This document shows positions 1 through 6,984 of a DNA stretch of 8,080 nt, in pieces (position 1 is the stretch's first letter; each line of letters begins with the position of its first letter). A program made the position numbers and the translations under genes. Source of the stretch: DASZKW01 sp035552775. GTDB lineage: Bacteria > Actinomycetota > Acidimicrobiia > Acidimicrobiales > Palsa-688. The DNA is taken from NCBI GenBank assembly GCA_035552775.1, contig DASZKW010000046.1:1-8080 (forward strand). Direction: 5' to 3'. The notes beneath the pieces were generated by a model, which worked only from the letters and a program-made list of their open reading frames with translations, made no database searches and was not told where the DNA came from.

Positions 1-1
1 C

Positions 2-79
2 GACTACATCATCGGGCGAACCGGCGCCCAGGACTTCGTGGCGCTACTCGACCTGCGAAGTCCTCGGCACCACAGATGA
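2..79 (+). CDS. C-terminal end of an upstream protein of unknown function (5' partial)
   Basis: Only the last 25 codons are visible, ending at TGA 77-79. The readable tail begins DYIIGRTGAQDFVALLDLR and finishes with a basic PRHHR. Its third codon positions are almost all G or C over the first 18 codons, as in the real genes here, and its stop overlaps the next start as ATGA (76-79), typical of translational coupling in one operon. The tail carries no diagnostic motif. In DISARM class 1 loci the gene before a methylase of this type encodes an SNF2-family helicase (DrmD), so a helicase is a reasonable guess from context alone; the visible residues do not show it. Confidence 0.6.
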   Translation, partial: DYIIGRTGAQDFVALLDLRSPRHHR

Positions 80-3000
80 GCGCAGCCCGTCCCCTCAACG
101 CCGGACTCCTCCCCCCGGGGACGCTCAGCGCGGTGCGCACCATCGGCGCCATCCTGCCCGCCGACCTGCTCGCCGCCGTCGTCGGTGGCACCGACCTTGC
201 GGGCATGACCGCCGCCGACTACCACCTCGAGCTCGGCGTCAGCCCCCGGGAGGCCGCCAACCGGGCCTGGGCGGTGCTCACCGGTGCCTGGGGCGCCTAC
301 CGAGCCGCCCTCGCCAGCGGCCCGGCCGGCGACCCCGCCGTCGGGCTGACCAGGGACCGCTGGCTCGGCGTGGTGCTGCGCGAGCTCGGATTCGGGCGGG
401 TGCCGACCACGCCGGCCGGCGGGCTGATCGCCGACGAACGGTCCTGGCCGGTCAGCCACCTGGCCGACGGCTGCGTGCCCGTCCACCTGCTCGGGGCGGG
501 CGTGGCCCTCGACACGCGGACCCCGGGCATGCCCGGGGCCGCCGAACGGCCCCCCCACGCCATGGTCCAAGATCTGCTCAACCGCTGCGAGGCCTACCTG
601 TGGGCCATCGTGGCCAACGGGTCCACCCTGCGCCTCCTGCGCGACTCGTCCACTCTTGTCGGGCCGTCGTTCGTGGAGTTCGACCTGGCCGCCATCTTCG
701 ACGGGGAACTGTTCTCCGACTTCGTGGTCCTGTACCTGCTCGCCCACCAGAGCCGATTCGAGCCCACCGACGCGGAGATCGGCGTCACGTCCTGCTGGCT
801 GGAACGATGGCGCGACCACGCTGCGGCGGTCGGCGCCCGTGCCCTCGGCGCCCTGCGGGTCGGGGTGCACGACGCCATCGAAGCCCTCGGCACCGGGCTG
901 CTCGCCCACCCGGCCAACACCGCCCTGCGCGCCAGCCTCGACGACGGCCCCCTTTCCCTGGCCGACTACCAGCACGCCCTGCTCCGCCTGGTCTACCGGC
1001 TGCTGTTCTGCTTCGTGGCCGAGGACCGGGGCCTGCTCGCCGACCCCGACGCCGGCCCGGTCGCCCGCGCCCGCTACGAGCGGTGGTACTCCACCGCCCG
1101 GCTACGGCGCATCGCGCTGCGGCGAAATGGCGACAACCACGCGGACCTGTGGCAGGCGCTCGCCCTCGTGCTGGACAGTTTGGGGAAAGAAGGCGGCTGC
1201 GCGGCTCTGGGGTTGCCCGGCCTAGGCGGCATCTTCGAGCTGGGGCGGGCAGACCTGGACGCGGGACTGGCGCTCAACAACCGGGCCCTGCTCGCCGCCA
1301 TCCGCCACCTGTGCGTGACCCGGCCCGACCCGGGCGGTCCCCGCCGCGTCGTCGACTACCGCAACCTCGGCGCAGAAGAGCTGGGCGGCATCTACGAGAG
1401 CCTCCTCGAATACGTCCCCCGCCATAACCGCACCACCCGGGCGTTCACCCTCGAGTTGATCGCCGGCAACGACCGCAAGAAGTCCGGCGCCTACTACACC
1501 CCCTCCTCGCTCACCGCCTGCCTCCTCGACACCGCCCTCGACCCGCTCCTCGACCGGGCCGAGCGCGCCCCCGATCCGGCCGGCGCCCTGTTGGGATTGA
1601 CGGTGTGCGACCCGGCGTGCGGGTCGGGGCACTTCCTCGTCGCCGCCGCCCGGCGCATCGCCAACCGCCTGGCCGTGGTCCGGGCTGCGGGTGCCGAGCC
1701 TTCCCTGGACCAGATCCAAGCGGCCATGCACGACGTGGTGGCCCACTGCCTCTACGGCGTCGACGTCAACCCCCTCGCCGCCGAACTGGCCAAGGTCAGC
1801 CTGTGGCTCGAGGGCCTGCAAGCCGGAGCGCCGCTCGGCATGCTCGACGCCCACATCAAGGTCGGCAACGCCCTACTCGGCACCACCCCCGCCCTCCTGG
1901 CCGACGGCATCCCCGACGGGGCATTCTCGCCGATCAAAGGCGACGACAAAAAGTTCGCCTCCTCGCTCAAGAACCGCAACAAGGCAGAGCGGGCCGGCCA
2001 GGGCAGGTTCGCTGCGGAGTCCACCATCACCGTCGCCACCGGTGCACTGGCGGAGCGGTCAGCCGCCATCGACAATCTGGCGGCCCGCTCCTTGGCCGAC
2101 ATCCACGTCGCCGAGCGCCGGCTCCGGGAGCTGGAGCACTCCCCTGAGGCCCGCCACGCCCAACTGGTGTGCGACGCCTGGTGCGCCGCCTTTGTCCTAC
2201 CCAAAATGCGGGGCGGGGCGGAGCTGACCCAAGCTGACCTGGTGACCCTCGCCGCGGGTGGGCCCGGCGCCGACGCCGCGTTGATCGACGCCGTCGCGGA
2301 GGCGGCCGCCCGCTACCGCTTCTTCCACTGGCACCTCGAGTTCGCCCAAATCTTCGAAGGCGCCGGCGGCTTCGACTGCGTAATCGGCAACCCGCCGTGG
2401 GAGCACGTGGAGCTGAAGGAACAGGAATGGTTCGCCGCCCGCCTGCCCGCCATCGCCGAAGCTTCTGGAGACACCCGCAAACGGCTTATCCACGACCTGA
2501 CCGAGGAACGTCCCGCGCTGGCTGCCGAGTACCGGGCCGCCCTCCGCCAGGTCGACGCCGAGCGATCCTTCTACGGCAAGAGCGGCCGCTATCCCCTCTG
2601 CGGCCGGGGGCGCATCAACACCTACGCCGTCTTCGCCGAGGCCGACCGGGCCCTCCTGGCCGGGACGGGCCAGCTCGGGGTCATCCTCCCCACCGGGATC
2701 GCCACCGATGCCACCACCCAGTACTTCTTCAAGGACCTGGTCACATCCCGGTCGCTCGTGTCGCTCTACGACTTCGAGAATCATGACCGCATATTCGAGG
2801 CGGTCGACAGCCGCGTAAAGTTCTGCCTTCTTACCCTGACCGGGCGGGACGCTGCCGCGGGAGTTGCGTCGTTCGCCTTCTTCGCCCATCAACCGGATGA
2901 CCTTCAGCGGGAAGGCGTCCGCTTCGCCCTAACCCCCGAGGAGATCACCCTCCTCAACCCCAATACCGGTACCTGCCCGGTGTTCCGGACCCGCCGCGAC

Positions 3001-4023
3001 GCCGAGATCACCCTGGGCATCTACCGTCGCCACCCGGTCCTGATCCGCAAGGGCGCTGCAGGCGGCAACCCGTGGGGCGTGTCATTCATGCAGGGGCTAT
3101 TCAACATGACCAGCGACTCCGACCTGTTCCACACCCGGGCGGAGCTCGAAACCGACGGCTGGGCCCTCGACGGTAACGTCTTTCGCCGCGGCGCCGACGC
3201 CATGCTGCCGCTGTACGAGGCCAAGATGGTCCACCACTACGACCACCGTTGGGCCACCTACACCGGCGCCGGCGACGTCCGCGACGTGACCGAGGCCGAG
3301 CACGCCGATCCGTACTTCACCGTCCTACCCCGCTACTGGGTCGAGAGCCGGGATGTCCACGGCCGTCTGGCGGGCCGCTGGAAACACGATTGGCTTCTTG
3401 GTTTTCGAAACATCTGCAGGTCGACCGACGAGCGAACTTTCATATCTGGATCAATGCCTCGGGTGGCGGTAGGGCACAGCATGCCGTTACTCATGGCTGG
3501 AACGCTGCCACACATGCTTGCAGCAGCAATCTGTTCGATTTGCTTCGATTATCAAGCACGTCAAAAAGTGGGCGGAACAAATATGACCTTCAACTACGTG
3601 GAACAGTTCACGGTCCCACTACCCGATACGTTCGCAGAACGGTGCGCCTGGTCAAGCGGCGTCACCATCCAGGATTGGATGGAGGACCGGATTGACGAGC
3701 TGGCCTACACCGCTTGGGACATGGCGCCGGCGGCGCTGTCGCTTGGCGATGACGGGGCCCCGTTCGTGTGGGACCCTGCCCGCCGGGCGGTGCTACGAGC
3801 CGAGCTGGACGGGGCCTTTTTCCACCTCTACGGTATCGAGCGCGACGACGTGGAGTACATCCTGGGGACGTTCCCGATCCTGATCCGCAAGGACCCCGGT
3901 CTGGTGGATCGGGTGCTCGACGCCTACGACGGCATGGCCACCGCCATGCAGACAGGTACGTCGTTCGTGTCCGCCCTTGACCCGCCGCCCGGTGAGGGCC
4001 GACGCCACCAAGCCACCTCGTGA
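76..4023 (+). CDS. Large Eco57I/type IIG-like adenine-N6 DNA methyltransferase (DrmMI/PglX-like architecture)
   Basis: This 1315-residue protein is predicted to transfer a methyl group from S-adenosylmethionine to N6 of adenine in DNA. Methylase motifs are clear: motif X GAYYTP (471-476), motif I DPACGSGHF (512-520) for SAM binding, GVDVNP (561-566) with the acidic residue D563, HIKVGNALLG (from 593), and catalytic motif IV NPPW (772-775). Beyond these are YEAKMVHHYDHR (from about 1047), RSTDERTFI (from 1115) and RQKVGGTNMTF (1162-1172), which bracket the likely target-recognition region, and a conserved-looking C-terminal domain with DDVEYILGTFPI. The N-terminal ~430 residues resemble the region before the methylase in type IIG enzymes (WAIVANG, 176-182; VEFDLAAIFDGE, 200-211), but I find no D...(D/E)xK nuclease site there. 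The length is typical of DISARM DrmMI and BREX PglX rather than of a simple type II methylase. The ATG overlaps the upstream stop as ATGA. GC falls sharply near residues 1099-1182. Methylase activity is a safe call; assignment to DISARM is not. Confidence 0.95.
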   Translation: MSAARPLNAGLLPPGTLSAVRTIGAILPADLLAAVVGGTDLAGMTAADYHLELGVSPREAANRAWAVLTGAWGAYRAALASGPAGDPAVGLTRDRWLGVVLRELGFGRVPTTPAGGLIADERSWPVSHLADGCVPVHLLGAGVALDTRTPGMPGAAERPPHAMVQDLLNRCEAYLWAIVANGSTLRLLRDSSTLVGPSFVEFDLAAIFDGELFSDFVVLYLLAHQSRFEPTDAEIGVTSCWLERWRDHAAAVGARALGALRVGVHDAIEALGTGLLAHPANTALRASLDDGPLSLADYQHALLRLVYRLLFCFVAEDRGLLADPDAGPVARARYERWYSTARLRRIALRRNGDNHADLWQALALVLDSLGKEGGCAALGLPGLGGIFELGRADLDAGLALNNRALLAAIRHLCVTRPDPGGPRRVVDYRNLGAEELGGIYESLLEYVPRHNRTTRAFTLELIAGNDRKKSGAYYTPSSLTACLLDTALDPLLDRAERAPDPAGALLGLTVCDPACGSGHFLVAAARRIANRLAVVRAAGAEPSLDQIQAAMHDVVAHCLYGVDVNPLAAELAKVSLWLEGLQAGAPLGMLDAHIKVGNALLGTTPALLADGIPDGAFSPIKGDDKKFASSLKNRNKAERAGQGRFAAESTITVATGALAERSAAIDNLAARSLADIHVAERRLRELEHSPEARHAQLVCDAWCAAFVLPKMRGGAELTQADLVTLAAGGPGADAALIDAVAEAAARYRFFHWHLEFAQIFEGAGGFDCVIGNPPWEHVELKEQEWFAARLPAIAEASGDTRKRLIHDLTEERPALAAEYRAALRQVDAERSFYGKSGRYPLCGRGRINTYAVFAEADRALLAGTGQLGVILPTGIATDATTQYFFKDLVTSRSLVSLYDFENHDRIFEAVDSRVKFCLLTLTGRDAAAGVASFAFFAHQPDDLQREGVRFALTPEEITLLNPNTGTCPVFRTRRDAEITLGIYRRHPVLIRKGAAGGNPWGVSFMQGLFNMTSDSDLFHTRAELETDGWALDGNVFRRGADAMLPLYEAKMVHHYDHRWATYTGAGDVRDVTEAEHADPYFTVLPRYWVESRDVHGRLAGRWKHDWLLGFRNICRSTDERTFISGSMPRVAVGHSMPLLMAGTLPHMLAAAICSICFDYQARQKVGGTNMTFNYVEQFTVPLPDTFAERCAWSSGVTIQDWMEDRIDELAYTAWDMAPAALSLGDDGAPFVWDPARRAVLRAELDGAFFHLYGIERDDVEYILGTFPILIRKDPGLVDRVLDAYDGMATAMQTGTSFVSALDPPPGEGRRHQATS
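3370..3620. other. Local GC dip inside the methyltransferase target-recognition region
   Basis: Hand counts in 60-base blocks give about 58% GC at 3361-3420, 58% at 3421-3480, 52% at 3481-3540, 43% at 3541-3600 and 62% at 3601-3660. A block near the start of the same gene (301-360) has 85%. The reading frame stays open and family-like motifs (RSTDERTFI, RQKVGGTNMTF) lie inside the dip, so it is not a frameshift or an insertion of noncoding DNA. The codons are also unlike the neighbours, with runs such as TCA AAA and ACA AAT ATG. A mosaic exchange of the recognition segment is one possible explanation. Confidence 0.6.
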
Positions 4024-4027
4024 CCAG

Positions 4028-4049
4028 TCCCCAACCCGCTCGGTGGGGA
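4028..4049 (+). other. Bulged hairpin in the gap after the methyltransferase gene
   Basis: TCCCC (4028-4032) and ACC (4034-4036) pair with GGT (4042-4044) and GGGGA (4045-4049), giving 8 base pairs with a single bulged A (4033) and a 5-base loop CGCTC. It begins five bases after the methylase stop and lies in the 64-base gap before the preferred start of the RelA/SpoT gene. No T-run follows, so it is not a standard intrinsic terminator. It could be an mRNA processing or stability element or an attenuator, or it could be chance in GC-rich DNA. Confidence 0.35.
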
Positions 4050-4087
4050 ACGACCGGTTCCTGCTGCAGCCCGGCAAGCTCGAGGCA

Positions 4088-4777
4088 ATGGCGGAGCTGA
4101 CCCGAAGCCAGGTCAACAAGGCCGGCAAGACCCTACGTGTCTGGTGGACGGATCAGTTGATGATGACTCCGGAGGTCGAAGCCGCCATCGAGGTGTTGTG
4201 GCAATGGCGGGCGTCCCACCAGTATCCGCTGATCAAGGCGAACAACGGGCTGCGTTCCATGGTCCGCACGGAGGGTTGCCAGATCGAGGTCTCTCAGCGA
4301 CTCAAGCGGGTACCGACCATCATCGACAAGCTCTCCCGCCAACCTGCGATGCAGCTTGCCACCATGCAGGATCTAGGGGGCTGTCGAGCAGTGTTGGACT
4401 CGGTCGACGAGGTGCGTCGAGTGGAGCGCCGGCTCCGTCGTAACCGGGCGGCGGTGAAGGTGAATGACTACATCGCGCAGCCTCGTGACTCTGGGTATCG
4501 AAGCCTGCACGTGATCGTCCGCTACGACGAACGGCTCATCGAGATGCAGCTGCGCACCCGTGTCATGCACGAGTGGGCCATCGCCGTGGAAAGGCTCTCC
4601 GGGCGTGTGGGACAGGACCTGAAGAGTGGCCGTGGCCCTGACCCGGTGCTCGCCTGGCTGGCTGCCGTTTCCGAAGCGATGGCCGCCGAGGAGGGAGGCG
4701 AGACGGTTCCACAAGATTTGCTTGCTACCATCAGTAGGCTTCGTGTGGGTGCGAACGAGTTCATGGCGAGGAGGTGA
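4088..4777 (+). CDS. Stand-alone RelA/SpoT-domain nucleotide pyrophosphokinase (small alarmone synthetase-like)
   Basis: The protein has 229 residues from the preferred ATG. Synthetase-fold motifs are intact: QRLKRVPTIIDKL as the basic nucleotide-binding stretch, MQDLGGCRAVL with D95 and R99, DYIAQPRDSGYRSLH with the guanine-stacking-type tyrosine Y137 in GYRSLH (136-141), and EMQLRT (152-157) matching the conserved ExQxRT, followed by MHEW. There is no HD hydrolase and no TGS or ACT domain, so it is a lone synthetase-type domain. Family enzymes move pyrophosphate from ATP to GTP/GDP ((p)ppGpp), to ATP (ppApp), or to the CCA end of tRNA; the sequence does not tell which. The start is uncertain: the frame is open to TTG 3977 and GTG 4043, but ATG 4088 places MAELTRSQVNKAG at the usual family beginning and avoids a 47-base overlap with the methylase gene. 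It lies in a defence operon, with the next gene only 5 bases downstream, so an effector or regulatory role is an inference. Confidence 0.9.
   Translation: MAELTRSQVNKAGKTLRVWWTDQLMMTPEVEAAIEVLWQWRASHQYPLIKANNGLRSMVRTEGCQIEVSQRLKRVPTIIDKLSRQPAMQLATMQDLGGCRAVLDSVDEVRRVERRLRRNRAAVKVNDYIAQPRDSGYRSLHVIVRYDERLIEMQLRTRVMHEWAIAVERLSGRVGQDLKSGRGPDPVLAWLAAVSEAMAAEEGGETVPQDLLATISRLRVGANEFMARR
4769..4777 (+). promoter_or_regulatory. Very strong Shine-Dalgarno sequence for the 83-residue protein
   Basis: AGGAGGTGA is a near-perfect match to the 16S rRNA 3' end. The AGGAGG core ends 8 bases before ATG 4783, which is ideal spacing. It overlaps the last codons and TGA of the RelA/SpoT gene. This decides the start of the next gene in favour of ATG 4783 over the GTG at 4774, which lies inside the site. 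No other gene in the window has such a strong site, so this small protein is probably made in excess of its neighbours. Confidence 0.85.
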
Positions 4778-4782
4778 CGGCA

Positions 4783-5034
4783 ATGACCGACAGGATCCAG
4801 CACTTCCTACTCGTCTACGACCACGACGCCGGCACACTGCTCGACCTCCAGGAGTTCGGGCAGGCTGGGGACGTCGCGCTCACTGCGTACGCCGCCAAGG
4901 AGCGAGAGTACGCCGAACAGCGGTCGATCGAGATCGTGCTGATCGGCTCCGACTCCTTGGAAACCGTGAAGCTCACGCACGCCAATTATTTCGACGGATC
5001 GGTCTCGGTCTCCAAGTACCTGGCCGGCATTTAG
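4783..5034 (+). CDS. Small 83-residue protein of unknown function, partner of the RelA/SpoT gene
   Basis: The protein begins MTDRIQHFLLVYDHDAG and is soluble-looking, with no signal peptide, membrane segment, cysteine or metal motif. The pattern suggests a compact alpha/beta fold: a first hydrophobic strand (HFLLVYD), a helix rich in charged residues (AYAAKEREYAEQ), a second strand (IEIVLIGS) and a final helix (DSLETVKLTHANYF). I do not recognise a named domain, though it looks like small conserved actinobacterial proteins of the same form. It starts 5 bases after the RelA/SpoT stop, behind the strongest ribosome binding site in the window, and 42 bases separate it from the mcrB-like gene. 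Tight coupling with higher expected synthesis fits an antitoxin or inhibitor of the RelA/SpoT enzyme, but that is inference; it could equally be an accessory factor of the restriction complex. Confidence 0.85.
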   Translation: MTDRIQHFLLVYDHDAGTLLDLQEFGQAGDVALTAYAAKEREYAEQRSIEIVLIGSDSLETVKLTHANYFDGSVSVSKYLAGI

Positions 5035-5076
5035 ACCGGCGCGTGACCTGACCGCCGACCGTACCGAGCCGGCATC
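5035..5076 (+). other. Short gap between the small gene and mcrB; no clear signal
   Basis: These 42 bases hold no recognisable promoter, terminator or good ribosome binding site. A weak GAG (5066-5068) lies 8 bases before the TTG start of the next gene. A 5-bp inverted repeat GCCGG/CCGGC (5023-5027 and 5036-5040) spans the preceding stop codon, but it is short and has no T-run. Confidence 0.4.
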
Positions 5077-6984
5077 TTGAGAACGGTCCACGAGCGCAAC
5101 TTCCCTCGGCACCGGGCGGCCGTCGCCTATCTGGAGTCGACCGGGTCGTCCACGCGCAAGGAGGATGTATTCGAGCACGCGGAACGGCTCTTTCCTCCCG
5201 TCGCCGACGACCTCGACACGGTCAGCAGCGGCGACGCCCGTTGGCTGAACGACCTCCTGTGGCAGACCACCTGGACGGCCAAGGCGGGGTGGATCACCAA
5301 GGACGGGCGGGGAAACTGGCGGATCACCGACGCCGGGCGTGAGGCTCTGGCCCGATTCGAGGATCCGACAGCGTTCACTAGGGAGTGCGAGCGGCTGTTC
5401 AACGAGTGGAACCAGGCCCGCAAGGCCCAGCAACGGCGGGCGTGGCTGGTGCGGGGCTCGTCTGTGCTCGGAGCCAACGTGGTCGGCGAGTGGCTCGCCG
5501 GTGAATGGGTGAGCCTGCCGGCGAGCCAGCTCCGGCCGATCGAAGCCGGCATCACAGCGGAGGAGTTGGCCGCCGCCGCCCGGGAGGACTACGACCACCT
5601 CAAGCACTCCGAACTCAAGTCCAAGGTCGACGAGATCCTGGCATTCGTGACCAAGATGGGCCCCGGTGACGTGGTGCTCACCACCAGCGAGCAGCGGGTC
5701 TACGTCGGCGACGTGACCGGCGAGTGGGCGTGGCAGGCGTCGGAAGGCGGCCGCAGCAACCTGCGCCGGCCGGTCGAGTGGCGCAACGTGGATGCTCCGA
5801 TTGACTTCGCCGACCTGCCGGCGCCGCTGCCGGCCAAGCTGGCGTCTGGGGCCAACGTCGTCGACCTCACCGCCGACCTGGAGGTGGTGGATAACCTCAC
5901 ATCGCTCGATGCCGATACTCAAACGGGCGCTTTCGCCGAAGCGCTGGGCGCAAACGGCCCGTTGATCGCGGAGCAAGACCCGAGTGACGAAGGCCCCGAG
6001 TCCCTGCCGCCACACGAGCACTTACGACAGCCGAGCGTGGCGCTGGCGGTGGAGCTTTTCGTTGAGTCGAGGTGGCTGGACCGTGTGCGCAACCTCCTCG
6101 ACGAGCGCCGCCAGCTCATCTTCTACGGGCCGCCGGGAACGGGCAAGACCTACCTGGCCCGCAAGCTCGCCGCCGATCTGGTCGGGCCCGAGCAGGTCAA
6201 GCTCGTCCAGTTCCACCCTGCCTTCACCTACGAAGACTTCTTCGAGGGTTACCGGCCGGCGCCGGGGAGCGGGGGGACGATCGGCTTCGAGTTGCGTCCC
6301 GGGCCGCTGCGCCAGCTGGTCAGCCGGGCCATCGAGCACCGTGACCAGGCGTTTGTTCTTATCATCGACGAGATCAACCGGGCGAACCTGGCCAAGGTCT
6401 TCGGCGAGCTGTACTTCCTGCTCGAGTACCGGGACCAGGCGGTGGATCTGTTGTACTCCTCGGGCGACGAGCCGTTCACCCTCCCGCCCAACCTGTACCT
6501 GATCGGCACGATGAACACCGCCGACCGCTCGATTGCGCTTGTCGATTCGGCTATGAGGCGGCGTTTCGCGTTCGTGGCCCTCGACCCGGCGGCCGAGCCG
6601 ACGGCGTTACTGCTGCGCCGATGGTCGGCGCACCACCAGCTGCCTGCGACGGCCGCCGACCTCCTCGATGAACTCAACCGCCGGATCGACGATCCGGACT
6701 TCCGGGTGGGGCCGTCCTACTTCATGAGACAGGCGGCTCCCGGCGCGTTCAACCCCGACCGACTGGAGGTGATCTGGGACAGCGACATCGAGCCCCTCCT
6801 CGAGGAGCATTACTACGGGCAGTGGGCCTCGATCGCGGCGCGCTTCTCGCTGGCTGCGCTGTTGAAGGTGTTGCCGGGCGCGACCGGGAATGAGCCCGAG
6901 ACGGTCGATGCCGACCTGACGGCGGAAACCAGCGACGAGTCGGTCCTTTCCCCGCCCGAGGCTTCGCCATTTGGCCAGTCGTGA
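5077..6984 (+). CDS. mcrB: McrB-type AAA+ GTPase motor with winged-helix-like and EVE/PUA-like N-terminal domains
   Basis: This 635-residue protein is the predicted motor and DNA-reading subunit of a McrBC-type restriction enzyme. Residues 1-95 look like the winged-helix N-terminus seen in Mrr-type proteins (WITKDGRGNWRITDAGREAL). Residues ~121-255 resemble an EVE/PUA-like domain (RAWLVRG, then DEILAFVTKMGPGDVVLTT, VYVGDVTGEW, PVEW), a fold that binds modified bases. A poorly conserved linker (~258-320) precedes the AAA+ core. The core has Walker A GPPGTGKT (351-358), Walker B with IIDEINR (429-435), the McrB signature MNTADRS (479-485) and MRRRF (493-497), all intact. McrB hydrolyses GTP rather than ATP and forms a hexamer that recruits McrC. 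The start is TTG 5077: an in-frame stop at 5044-5046 limits extension, and no ATG lies nearby. The stop overlaps the mcrC start as GTGA (6981-6984). Confidence 0.93.
   Translation: MRTVHERNFPRHRAAVAYLESTGSSTRKEDVFEHAERLFPPVADDLDTVSSGDARWLNDLLWQTTWTAKAGWITKDGRGNWRITDAGREALARFEDPTAFTRECERLFNEWNQARKAQQRRAWLVRGSSVLGANVVGEWLAGEWVSLPASQLRPIEAGITAEELAAAAREDYDHLKHSELKSKVDEILAFVTKMGPGDVVLTTSEQRVYVGDVTGEWAWQASEGGRSNLRRPVEWRNVDAPIDFADLPAPLPAKLASGANVVDLTADLEVVDNLTSLDADTQTGAFAEALGANGPLIAEQDPSDEGPESLPPHEHLRQPSVALAVELFVESRWLDRVRNLLDERRQLIFYGPPGTGKTYLARKLAADLVGPEQVKLVQFHPAFTYEDFFEGYRPAPGSGGTIGFELRPGPLRQLVSRAIEHRDQAFVLIIDEINRANLAKVFGELYFLLEYRDQAVDLLYSSGDEPFTLPPNLYLIGTMNTADRSIALVDSAMRRRFAFVALDPAAEPTALLLRRWSAHHQLPATAADLLDELNRRIDDPDFRVGPSYFMRQAAPGAFNPDRLEVIWDSDIEPLLEEHYYGQWASIAARFSLAALLKVLPGATGNEPETVDADLTAETSDESVLSPPEASPFGQS

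Noticed and set aside
4..975. Long open frame on the minus strand opposite the methylase N-terminus
   Set aside because: It is low-complexity, rich in Gly, Val, Glu and Arg, with no motif. It mirrors a GC-rich gene whose domains and motifs are clear; such antisense frames are expected at this GC content.
3208..3252. YEAKMVHHYDHR in the methylase as a nuclease ExK site
   Set aside because: This is a recurring motif of the region after the methylase core in type IIG/DrmMI-like proteins and is not part of a D...ExK arrangement.
3249..3695. Alternative + frame across the low-GC patch, considered as a sign of frameshift in the methylase
   Set aside because: The main frame stays open and keeps family-like motifs on both sides and within the patch (RSTDERTFI, RQKVGGTNMTF), so no frameshift is needed.
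3977..4087. Upstream extension of the RelA/SpoT gene to TTG 3977 or GTG 4043
   Set aside because: The extension would overlap the methylase gene or start inside a hairpin, has no ribosome binding site, and adds residues that look unlike the family. It cannot be fully excluded, because ATG 4088 has only a GAGG that lies too close.
5023..5040. Inverted repeat GCCGG/CCGGC around the stop of the small gene as a terminator
   Set aside because: The stem is only 5 bp with an 8-base loop and no T-run follows; the next gene begins shortly after.
4807..6021. 404-codon open frame on the minus strand opposite the small gene and the mcrB N-terminus
   Set aside because: It crosses two real genes and a gap, has a Leu/Gly/Arg-rich composition with no recognisable domain, and lacks a sensible ribosome binding site. 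The + strand frames have domain and codon support.
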